Source: Bin80 sp965219915 (GTDB lineage: Bacteria; Bacteroidota; Rhodothermia; Rhodothermales; Bin80). From it: DNA of 64,000 nt. Within the stretch, counting starts at the first letter, position 1. Every line of letters starts with the position of its first letter. The notes under the pieces were generated by a model, which was not told where the DNA came from, did not search any database, and worked only from the letters and a program-made list of their open reading frames with translations. The translations under genes and the position numbers were made by a program. Where the stretch lies: contig OZ244794.1 of the NCBI GenBank assembly GCA_965219915.1, forward strand, positions 1,054,001 through 1,118,000. Direction: 5' to 3'. Of this stretch, positions 57,096-64,000 are shown in pieces.

Positions 57096-58289
57096 TTAAC
57101 ACCCGCAGCAGAAAGTGACCGTCGCGGTCTCGGTGCGGGAGACGGCGGCCCAGTCATCAAGGATCTCTATATATCCCCCCAAAAAGAGATGGGCTTGTCT
57201 ATTAGAGTCAAACCAGGGGTCCGCGGTCTCGCTGAAGGAGGGGGATTCAGCGGTTTCAATTATAAAACCCCTCCCCCCGGAGCCATAATAGCCCACATGC
57301 CAGGTCCAGTCTGATTCGGTGTTCCCGCCCCCGTCAAACGAGACTGACGAGATGGAGAACGTCCAGGTCATGTCCTCAGGCGCCTCGAACCGGAACCAGC
57401 CGGTATAGGCGCTGATGCCGGAGCAGTCGTTGTCATCGCAATAATCGGCGATGTCACCTGACAGGGTCAGATTGTCCCTGGAGGTGGTGGATGCCGTGAC
57501 GTCCACCGTTCCTCCCCGCAGCTCGGCGTCTTCCATGTGATGGGGGATCCCCGTGATCCCGATGTTCGCACCGACCCCCACCACTCCACAGGAGGCCACG
57601 GGCTGAAAGAGTTCGTAAGTCACGGGGACATCCACGATCCAGTGCTGGGATCCCATGGTAATCGTGACGGGAATCCACCCCTCGTAGACCCCGTGATTTT
57701 CGGAGTCCAATCCCTCAACGAGTCCCCCGATCAGCCACTCCATCTGCTGCGTATCTGCGTCCACGATATTCATGCAGCTCTGGCCGGAAGAGACTTTGTT
57801 GCGAGCCAGCCGCCGCGGTTCGTAGGTTACACAATGCACCACCGGTGTCCACCAGACGTCCGATCCAGGTCCATGTAGCTGGACCCGGGATGGAACCAGC
57901 GCTTGGTATGTGGCGCCAGAGACGGGTGGAAAGCGCAGTACCCACAAAATGCGTGCGCAGGGCAGATAGGTGTCAAGATCACAGAGCGCCGCAAGCTCAG
58001 GTGCTTGGGCAGCGTGACGACCAATCCCGTCCGGATGATCTTCCACGCGGATACCGCGGTCCAGAATAAATCGGAATGGGTCGTCCGGGGATATAGGGGG
58101 GGTCCGCTCCTCCGGGGATACCGCCCTAGAAAATCCAGATCCCTCGTCCAGGCGGGGGCGCTCGGGTGGCTCTTCGCGTTTTGCTGTCTGTTGAGCAAAT
58201 GCCGGGAGCGTCAGCATGAAGGCGGACAGGTAGATGCTGAAAAAACTACTCTTGTACATGGTTGGGGAGGGTTTCGTGAAAGTAGACAT
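57096..58289 (-). CDS. Putative fimbrial tip/adhesin protein
   Basis: 397 residues with a signal peptide (SSFFSIYLSAFMLTLPAFAQ). The first ATG at 58289, 3 bases after the preceding pilin stop, fits operon spacing; the ATG at 58259 gives a more usual signal peptide. The mature protein is Cys-rich beta (ALCDLDTYLPCARILWVLRF, VASCGVVGVGANIG, DYCDDNDCSG) and ends in TVTFCCGC. Large single-copy Cys-rich proteins at the distal end of chaperone-usher operons are usually tip adhesins; the family itself I do not recognise. Last gene of the operon. Confidence 0.6.
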   Translation of the reverse strand: MSTFTKPSPTMYKSSFFSIYLSAFMLTLPAFAQQTAKREEPPERPRLDEGSGFSRAVSPEERTPPISPDDPFRFILDRGIRVEDHPDGIGRHAAQAPELAALCDLDTYLPCARILWVLRFPPVSGATYQALVPSRVQLHGPGSDVWWTPVVHCVTYEPRRLARNKVSSGQSCMNIVDADTQQMEWLIGGLVEGLDSENHGVYEGWIPVTITMGSQHWIVDVPVTYELFQPVASCGVVGVGANIGITGIPHHMEDAELRGGTVDVTASTTSRDNLTLSGDIADYCDDNDCSGISAYTGWFRFEAPEDMTWTFSISSVSFDGGGNTESDWTWHVGYYGSGGRGFIIETAESPSFSETADPWFDSNRQAHLFLGGYIEILDDWAAVSRTETATVTFCCGC

Positions 58290-58292
58290 CTC

Positions 58293-58781
58293 CTACTGGG
58301 AGCAGGTAGCCGAGAGCGTCGAGGTTCCTGAATAACTACCTGCCAGCGCCTGGGCAGGAATAGTGGCGGTTCCCGAAACATCGCATGTGCAAGTTATCTC
58401 CCGAAGATCACCACCAACGTTGGCACATCCGCAGTTGGCTTGGGAGAGATCCGTCGTATAGGCGATCCGGGTGGCACCACTGTTTTCCATATAGCCGAAT
58501 ACATTGTCGTGCTCAATATCTACGGTGACGTTCTTTACGCCAGTGCCCGTGACCGTTACACTCGTTCCAGAGGAGGTCACCCGGAGCTGGCTGCTCCGTG
58601 GGCTAGTGACTGTGCCGAAGTTTACAGTGGTGCCACCCGAGATTGTACAGGTCGGGTTGTCATAGACGGGGTCCAGGCTGATTGTGACGTCCACGTCCTC
58701 GGTTTCCGTTTCCGTCTGTCCTAAAGCCAGGCCTTGTCCCCCGAATGCGCCCAGAGCGCACAGCATGAGTATGCGAATCAT
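58293..58781 (-). CDS. Chaperone-usher pilin-like subunit
   Basis: 162 residues with a signal peptide (ILMLCALGAFGGQGLALGQ). The mature protein begins with an acidic beta strand (VDVTISLDPVYDNPTCTISG, then TTVNFGTV) and has a central Cys-rich turn (QANCGCANVGGD, CTCDVSG). The CxxxGxxxxxFG start and the terminal beta strands are the pilin plan shared with the other subunits here. Follows the next pilin gene by 3 bases. Confidence 0.7.
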   Translation of the reverse strand: MIRILMLCALGAFGGQGLALGQTETETEDVDVTISLDPVYDNPTCTISGGTTVNFGTVTSPRSSQLRVTSSGTSVTVTGTGVKNVTVDIEHDNVFGYMENSGATRIAYTTDLSQANCGCANVGGDLREITCTCDVSGTATIPAQALAGSYSGTSTLSATCSQ

Positions 58782-58784
58782 GGG

Positions 58785-59303
58785 TTAATTGGTTCGTGTG
58801 CAGGATGCGCTGATGTCAATGGATGTCCGGTCACTGCCGGACGCTGTAATGTCGGACCAGTCCCATGATGCTGTGCCGCTGACCTGGAAGTAGTGGGTCA
58901 GTGTGGTCCAGATCCCTCCGGCCGTTCCATTGTAGGTGCTACCGGAGACGGTGGTATAATTGCTGCCGTCAGAAGACTCGCTCCAGCTCAGGCTCAGATC
59001 AACGTCGACGGACGGGAAGCTGGTAGGAAGTGATCCCAGGGTCACTTCGTACTCGGACACATCGCTCCCCGTCAGTGTGGCACCCCCACTTCCGCTCGCG
59101 CTGCCACTGCCAAAGGACTGTCGCGTGTGGGTTCCGAATGACAAGCTGGTGTCCCCGGTGAGTGTGCAGGAGGGCTCCGGGTAGGCAATCGTGATATTGA
59201 ACGTCAGGTCTTGCTCATCCGTCGCCTGGGCAATAGCAGTCCCCGTGCACAGAAGCAGGCAAGGAAGAAGTGTCAGCCCTAATGTGATTTGTCGTAGTGT
59301 CAT
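58785..59303 (-). CDS. Chaperone-usher pilin-like subunit
   Basis: 172 residues with a signal peptide (ITLGLTLLPCLLLCTGTAIA). It starts EPSCTLTGDTSLSFGTHTRQ, then a Gly/Ser-rich segment (FGSGSASGSGG), and ends TSIDISASCT. This is a typical single-domain fimbrial subunit with the last strand close to the C-terminus. The usher gene ends 3 bases upstream. Confidence 0.75.
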   Translation of the reverse strand: MTLRQITLGLTLLPCLLLCTGTAIAQATDEQDLTFNITIAYPEPSCTLTGDTSLSFGTHTRQSFGSGSASGSGGATLTGSDVSEYEVTLGSLPTSFPSVDVDLSLSWSESSDGSNYTTVSGSTYNGTAGGIWTTLTHYFQVSGTASWDWSDITASGSDRTSIDISASCTRTN

Positions 59304-59306
59304 GGG

Positions 59307-61616
59307 TTACGGTTGTAAGGCTATGACGGGCGAGTTCTCGCCAAGCACCACCGTCAGACCCGTTTCACCGACGGATGCCCCGGTGAGTAGATTGATGACC
59401 GCCACCTGGTAGTTGCCAGGGAGAACCTGAGCGATAAACACACCATCCTGATACACCTCCGAGTACTCCACAAACTCCCCTCTTCGCAGCTGCACCTGCA
59501 GCACGGTATAGCTTCCTGGCCAGTTCGTCAACCTGCCGGACACGGTTGGAAGTGGCTGCAGCGGGACATCAATGTATCGGGTGCGGCCCGGGGTTGCCTC
59601 AAACGCGAAGCGGTACCCGGTGGCGGGGTGAAGGAGCGGGTTGATGATGCTCTCGGGGAGGATCGAAACCGAATAGACGAAATAGGGATCCAGGTTCCGG
59701 GCCACCACCTCTCCGTTTGCCCGATGGGACAGCGCGGCGGTGGGTATATTCACTCGGTGGCGGAGAGATAGCGATTCCCCCGCATCCAGTTCACCGTTCA
59801 GGTTGCTGTCCACGTAAAGCCGAATCACCGCCTCTGTCCGTTCCTCATACAGGGCGGACAACCGAATATCTTCGCCGATCATGATGGTCCCGCGGAGCGA
59901 CTGGGAATGGAAGAGGTTGCCCCCTGCCCAGCCCCCGCGAGCATCGAACCATGCCCAGTCCGTGCTGACCTGGAAGGTCCCATGGACCTCAAAGGCGTCC
60001 GTTTGTACAGATCGACGGAGTAGGAGGCGTGCCGACCAGGTCCGCCCATTCGCCAGCGCCCCACCCTGCCAGTGATCGACGTGACGGGCCGTGGTTTTCG
60101 TGGCGGCCTGGAGGTGTATGCGAGGGTTATCTAGAGGTAGCGTGTACGTGAGACGCGGGGTGAACGAGAGGGCCTCCGTAGATCCCGATTGGGCCTGCAC
60201 CCCGGTGTGTACTCTGAGGGATTTGGCAATTTGCCACCCGAGCACGGAGCGGATGGATGTTTCGCGTGCATGTTCGCCATCCTGTTGATGGGTGAGACGG
60301 ACCTGTAGATTTCCTCCGCCCCCGGCCAGCGTAAAATTGGCGGAGAATAACTGGCTCTGACTCGGCTTCTGCTGCACGTGAACCACTCCGTCCAGCCCAC
60401 CCCACGGGCGCCACCACTGGAAATTACCGCGCACATTGTGATCAATCAGATCCACTTCAGCATCCATGTTCATGGTCGGCAGTGGCAGCGCATGGATTCG
60501 GACCGCAGCACTCCTCGGGGAGTGCAGTACGGAGGCCTGGAGCGTAAGCCACGACGACATCCCCCAGGCAATCTCTCCGGAGGGCGTGGCGCTGAGATGT
60601 GCCTTGTACTCAAGATGGCCTTGCGGGAGCATGGCGTAAGGCGTGAGCCAATGGGACTCGATGGCCTCCAGGGGCTCGCCTCCCAGCGGCTCCACCTCGA
60701 TGGTGGTCTCCGTGGAGCCGTAGACGACAGGGTAGTGGAGGGTATAGCGCCCTTCACGGTCGGCCTGCACCTGCTCGCTGACCGCGCCGGACACCCTTCC
60801 CCGCACAATCGCGTGGGGGGTGGTGATCCCCCGCTTTACCGCTTCACGGTGAACCCGGCGCGGGTGGAGAGGACGGTTGCTTATTCGGACACCCAATCCG
60901 TCTCCATACTGGCCAGCTTCAATCCTGCTGAGCCACCGAGACTCAAAGTCCATAGCGTAGCTCGCCTGGCTGGTGCTGGTGCGGGAGACATGCCAGCGTA
61001 TCGTTCCACCGGCTACATGCGCCGCGACCCGGGCCACTGGTGTGAACGTGCGGCCCGTACGCTCATGCCATTCATGGAGCAACGAGTAGCTGACATGAAC
61101 TCCACCCAGCCAAGTGCGCTGGCGCGGAAAGAGAACCTCCTGGGGCGCCTCCATCCCAGCGGGCTCCCTAAACCGGGATGGTTCAAAGAGGGAGGCGGCA
61201 GAAGACAGCCTCAGGGTGAGTCCGCTCATGTCCCATACCAGATCCGAGCCGAATGCCTCCTGGAGGGCCTCCATGGTGATCAGCATCTGTCCGTCTGAAC
61301 CTACCATCGCAAAGTCCACCACATCTCGTTCTTCTCCATTCACGTGGATTCGACCCTGGGCGTAATTGAATGTGATCGCGCGCCGCTGATCTCGCGTCGT
61401 CAGCTCAGTGGAGTCACTGAACAGGACTTCATAACCAAGCCTCTGCATAAACGGCTCCGCCGCGATCCAGAACCGATCACCATCAAACCACGCTGGCCAG
61501 ATTCCCTGGTATCTTGGAGCTTGCAGCACAAGCGCCGACTCCATCAGGATGGACTGGGCGAGTAGCGGGCTGGGAAACAGACACAGCATGAACAGGAGGT
61601 GCCGTGGCGGCCGCAT
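59307..61616 (-). CDS. Fimbrial outer-membrane usher
   Basis: 769 residues with a signal peptide (HLLFMLCLFPSPLLAQS). Blocks shared with the usher-like protein at 23145-25598 include GVRISNRPLHPRRVHREAV, SEQVQADREGRYTLHYPVVY and GETIEVEP-like strands, then a long beta-barrel region, a loop DSNLNGELDAGESLSL and a terminal sandwich (LPGNYQVAVINLLTG). It is shorter than proteobacterial FimD/PapC and lacks an obvious plug signature I can name. It forms the assembly pore for the fimbria. The chaperone gene ends 5 bases upstream. Confidence 0.8.
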   Translation of the reverse strand: MRPPRHLLFMLCLFPSPLLAQSILMESALVLQAPRYQGIWPAWFDGDRFWIAAEPFMQRLGYEVLFSDSTELTTRDQRRAITFNYAQGRIHVNGEERDVVDFAMVGSDGQMLITMEALQEAFGSDLVWDMSGLTLRLSSAASLFEPSRFREPAGMEAPQEVLFPRQRTWLGGVHVSYSLLHEWHERTGRTFTPVARVAAHVAGGTIRWHVSRTSTSQASYAMDFESRWLSRIEAGQYGDGLGVRISNRPLHPRRVHREAVKRGITTPHAIVRGRVSGAVSEQVQADREGRYTLHYPVVYGSTETTIEVEPLGGEPLEAIESHWLTPYAMLPQGHLEYKAHLSATPSGEIAWGMSSWLTLQASVLHSPRSAAVRIHALPLPTMNMDAEVDLIDHNVRGNFQWWRPWGGLDGVVHVQQKPSQSQLFSANFTLAGGGGNLQVRLTHQQDGEHARETSIRSVLGWQIAKSLRVHTGVQAQSGSTEALSFTPRLTYTLPLDNPRIHLQAATKTTARHVDHWQGGALANGRTWSARLLLRRSVQTDAFEVHGTFQVSTDWAWFDARGGWAGGNLFHSQSLRGTIMIGEDIRLSALYEERTEAVIRLYVDSNLNGELDAGESLSLRHRVNIPTAALSHRANGEVVARNLDPYFVYSVSILPESIINPLLHPATGYRFAFEATPGRTRYIDVPLQPLPTVSGRLTNWPGSYTVLQVQLRRGEFVEYSEVYQDGVFIAQVLPGNYQVAVINLLTGASVGETGLTVVLGENSPVIALQP

Positions 61617-61621
61617 GGGGG

Positions 61622-62386
61622 TTAACGGGAGACAAGAATCGGGGAGGGGGTTCGAAGACTGTGTTCCGGGATCCAGTCGAGATCCGATTCGAACACCACC
61701 CGGAAAGTGTCTGGCAGCGGTGACAGCAGCGCGATTTCGAGCTCCCGCTGCAGGAACACGACGGCCGTCACCGACCCAAATGACTGCTGTCCGTCCTCGC
61801 TCGACACACGTACAGTTCCGGCCCAGGGGCTGTTGCCCTGGTTGCTCATATCCAGAACGACCTTCTCATTATCCTGGCTCGCAATGTGCACGACAATCTC
61901 TGGCTCTCCCACACCCTTGAGCAGAATCAGAGGGACGATCAGTTCATAGTTGATGCGGAGCGCGGTGGCGGCGCTGGGGGTTTGGAGTTGGTCTACCGGG
62001 GTTCGCCGCGCCATCCGCGCATGGATGAGGGCGACGTGCCCACCCTCTGAGAGGGGGGTGGGATCCATGACGGCATAGCGGACGATCCGGGTTTCACCCG
62101 GGGGAATGATCAGGCGGGGCGGGAACACCGTCAGGTGCTTGGACAGATCGCCGATGGCTGAGGGCGCATCCGTGCGGTCCGGGTCCGCCTCGATACCCGT
62201 GGCCACGATGGTGATTTCAGCGGCCGCGGTACCCGGGTTCCGCAGTTGTAGATCGCCGTACGGCACGGCGTCGGTTGTCCATTTGAAGGCGGGTGTGACC
62301 TTGAGTGCCAACTCGCTCGTTTCCTGGGCCTGGGACACATGCGTAAGAAGCAAGGTTGCAGCGAGGATGCGGGGAAGTTTTTGCAT
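61622..62386 (-). CDS. Periplasmic fimbrial chaperone, PapD-like
   Basis: 254 residues with a signal peptide (PRILAATLLLTHVSQAQ). Two Ig-like domains: the first has the strand LQLRNPGTAAAEITIVATG and the conserved edge ERVV/PPGETRIVRYAV before the interdomain loop. The second contains VVLDMSNQGNSPWAGTVRV and ends QLD/ILVSR. It donates a beta strand to pilins in the periplasm and delivers them to the usher. Placed between pilin and usher genes with gaps of 4 and 5 bases. Confidence 0.82.
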   Translation of the reverse strand: MQKLPRILAATLLLTHVSQAQETSELALKVTPAFKWTTDAVPYGDLQLRNPGTAAAEITIVATGIEADPDRTDAPSAIGDLSKHLTVFPPRLIIPPGETRIVRYAVMDPTPLSEGGHVALIHARMARRTPVDQLQTPSAATALRINYELIVPLILLKGVGEPEIVVHIASQDNEKVVLDMSNQGNSPWAGTVRVSSEDGQQSFGSVTAVVFLQRELEIALLSPLPDTFRVVFESDLDWIPEHSLRTPSPILVSR

Positions 62387-62390
62387 GGGC

Positions 62391-62921
62391 TTAGAGTTGC
62401 GTGATCTGAACAGTCATCTCCCCGACATACCGCCCCTGTGGGGCCAGATTCGCGAAAAGAGTGCCCCCTACCCGGATCTGTGTGCACCCTGATTCTCCGA
62501 TCTTATCCTGTAGGGTTGTTGTATCAGGGAGCCGCTCAAACGCTGCCTGGGTGCATTCATGACTGCGCGCCCAGCTGTGTCGGAAGTAGGGCTGGGTGGC
62601 CGAGCGGGGAGCAGAGAAAGGAGGCAACACCTCCACCGTTACCTGTGTACCCGGTGAACCGGTCAGGAGGATGCCGGCGAGGCTGTGTGTCCCATAAGCA
62701 TCTCCACTTCTCACACCCGATTCCGGATGGAGTTCGACTGGCCCTGCGTTCTGACTGATCTGCCCGAAATCCAGGCGCGCAGACGAGACACTCAATGTGA
62801 GGGTTGGGGGGATGATCTCCACGGCGACCGCCATGGCAGCGTGCTGCTTGGCAACGGCTGCGGAAGCCGCCAGACAGGACATGATAAGAAGGGGAATTAT
62901 GAGGCGGCGGGTCAGGAACAT
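62391..62921 (-). CDS. Pilin-like subunit (DUF4402-like)
   Basis: 176 residues from the ATG at 62921, which overlaps the stop of the preceding pilin by 10 bases. A longer upstream frame is out of register with any signal peptide. The signal peptide is LIIPLLIMSCLAASAAVAK. The mature protein shows LTLSVSSARLDFGQISQ, then a long loop and IRVGGTLFANLAPQGRYVGE with MTVQITQL at the end, the layout of DUF4402-type pilins. The giant protein of the other cassette has a domain with the same ending. Confidence 0.75.
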   Translation of the reverse strand: MFLTRRLIIPLLIMSCLAASAAVAKQHAAMAVAVEIIPPTLTLSVSSARLDFGQISQNAGPVELHPESGVRSGDAYGTHSLAGILLTGSPGTQVTVEVLPPFSAPRSATQPYFRHSWARSHECTQAAFERLPDTTTLQDKIGESGCTQIRVGGTLFANLAPQGRYVGEMTVQITQL

Positions 62922-63484
62922 GAGAGGCTCAGGGTTACGGTGGCACTGTACGTGGCGCGGGGTGTAGTCAGCCGGATGGAGCTGATCGTTCCGCCGATCC
63001 GAAAGTAGCGGCGGAAGCTGGAGAAGGTGCCTCCAGCAGATCCGCTGTAAAATTGTCCTCTGGACGGATTGGGGGCACTGGTCCATGTCGACCCATTAAG
63101 GGATGTGGCCGTCGTAGCCGCATAGGGGATGGTGTTACTTGGGTTCGACTGGGATGTGAGCGTGGTTGGCATGAGCTGCGTGTTCATGCCGATTGAATAA
63201 GAGCTGACGTGATCGCCGTCGACGTAGAAATCCCCCACAGATGCGCCGGTCACGCTGTGGCCCGACGGCACGGTTGTCACACGACCAGTTTGCGCGTTGA
63301 CCGTCACGCTTACGGTCCCACTGCCGGGCACTCGAACGGAGCCGAAGCTCAAATCATCTGCCCCATAAAGCCCGCAGCTGGGGGAGGGGTCCTGAAAAGA
63401 TATCGTCGCTGCGATCGTCCCGGATTGGGCGTGAAGCACGCCTGGCGGGATCCACAGAAGCAGGATGTACAGAAGCGGTTTCAT
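62912..63484 (-). CDS. Chaperone-usher pilin-like subunit
   Basis: 190 residues with a signal peptide (LLYILLLWIPPGVLHAQSG). It starts SCGLYGADDLSFGSVRVPGS and ends FRIGGTISSIRLTTPRATYS and ATVTLSLSCS. It has the pilin Cys pair at the first and last strands. 34 bases after the previous pilin gene. Confidence 0.78.
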   Translation of the reverse strand: MKPLLYILLLWIPPGVLHAQSGTIAATISFQDPSPSCGLYGADDLSFGSVRVPGSGTVSVTVNAQTGRVTTVPSGHSVTGASVGDFYVDGDHVSSYSIGMNTQLMPTTLTSQSNPSNTIPYAATTATSLNGSTWTSAPNPSRGQFYSGSAGGTFSSFRRYFRIGGTISSIRLTTPRATYSATVTLSLSCS

Positions 63485-63518
63485 CGGGAGATGGTCAACG
63501 GAAACACGGGCCAGCCCC

Positions 63519-64000
63519 TCAGGTGCCGCAGGTGATGGTGACGGTTATGTCGCCCTCGTAGGTGCCGGTAGTTTTTGAGCTGGAAATGCCACTGAGAGAG
63601 CCGCCGAGCCGGTAATACCGGTTCGTGGTACTGCCGAGACCGGTACCGGAGATGTTTGGCGCTCCAGAGCTGAACGTTGAAGCGGAGGCCGAGGCTCCGT
63701 TAGCCACTGCTCCAGAACTGAACGTGATCCTGCAATTTGCGTTGCTGCAACCACTCGTCTGAATGTTGCTCGGATATGAGATTGCGATCGATGTCGCGGT
63801 TGATGTATTGCTGACCGCCACCGCAAACGTCCCCCACTGCTCTGAGCCACCCCAGCTTGCTGATGGCGAACCTGAAAATCGGTTTGCTGCCGTGGCTGTG
63901 GGGGTGCTCGTTGCGGAGCCGGTCGAACTCCCGAGGGTGAAGGTGCCAAAAGTGAGGTCTTGCGTTCCCGACACGGCACAAGAAGCCGCAGGGCGTGTAA
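63519..64000 (-). CDS. Chaperone-usher pilin-like subunit (partial, runs off right edge)
   Basis: The frame is open from the window edge. It reads AASCAVSGTQDLTFGTFTLG, then a Ser/Thr/Ala-rich body with an inner Cys pair (TSGCSNANCRI), and ends YYRLGGSLSGISSSKTTGTY, EGDITVTITCGT. The first-strand CxVxGxQDLxFG and last-strand Cys are the pilin plan. The start and any upstream operon genes lie outside the window. Confidence 0.78.
   Translation of the reverse strand, partial: TRPAASCAVSGTQDLTFGTFTLGSSTGSATSTPTATAANRFSGSPSASWGGSEQWGTFAVAVSNTSTATSIAISYPSNIQTSGCSNANCRITFSSGAVANGASASASTFSSGAPNISGTGLGSTTNRYYRLGGSLSGISSSKTTGTYEGDITVTITCGT

Noticed and set aside
1..64000. tRNA, rRNA or integrase attachment sites
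   Set aside because: No tRNA cloverleaf, rRNA segment or tyrosine integrase gene was found by reading the window.

Overview
The window looks like a chromosomal accessory region of a Gram-negative, Bacteroidota/Rhodothermota-type bacterium. Several secreted proteins end in the roughly 80-residue type IX secretion (Por) sorting domain (YPNPF...YDxLGRE...GVYxYRL...). Most genes have mid-50s GC, and the outer-membrane repertoire is rich (ushers, an autotransporter, T9SS cargo). The phylum is inferred from these domains; no rRNA or tRNA is visible. Mobile-element debris and pseudogenes are dense: three group II intron remnants, IS21-, IS110-, ISL3- and IS1182/IS5-like pieces, and many frameshifts. 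This suggests a plastic genome under relaxed selection.

Layout. 1-7.1 kb is a restriction-modification island on the minus strand: an Eco57I-like adenine methyltransferase cut by the left edge, a MORC/MutL-like ATPase fused to a nuclease and coupled to a cytosine methyltransferase, and a second cytosine methyltransferase coupled to a PD-(D/E)xK endonuclease. 7.3-16 kb holds a frameshifted ATPase, a tandem-duplicated T9SS cargo gene, a broken nuclease gene and an AT-rich beta-propeller T9SS protein. 16-20.3 kb holds another R-M set (HEAT-repeat nuclease, N4-cytosine methyltransferase, adenine methyltransferase stump) and a YaaC-like gene. 20.6-22.8 kb is group II intron and transposase debris.

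23-38.8 kb is the most unusual part: a cassette of two convergent transcription units, each preceded by one arm of an inverted repeat of about 130-160 bp. The plus-strand unit is a usher-like outer-membrane protein followed by an ExbB/TolQ-like proton-channel protein. The minus-strand unit is a 1672-residue protein (Ig-like repeats, then a pilin-like domain, then a PapD-chaperone-like domain), a secreted 248-residue protein, an ExbD-like protein, a TonB/TolA-topology protein, a second ExbD-like protein and a TPR lipoprotein, all overlapping or only a few bases apart. I read this as a candidate proton-motive-force-powered variant of the chaperone-usher pathway. An IS21-like element lies between the two units.

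38.9-45.2 kb holds two decayed group II introns, an intact IS110 transposase gene and a decayed polyamine-type binding-protein gene. 45.6-50.9 kb encodes a giant LRR/Calx-beta autotransporter. 51.2-52 kb is IS debris with two tiny ORFs. 52.2-57 kb has a CotH-like and a BNR-propeller T9SS protein. 57.1-64 kb is a tightly packed conventional chaperone-usher fimbrial operon (five pilin-like subunits, chaperone, usher, putative tip protein) that runs off the right edge. Its usher and chaperone resemble the parts in the 23-38 kb cassette, so the window holds both a classical and a modified chaperone-usher system.
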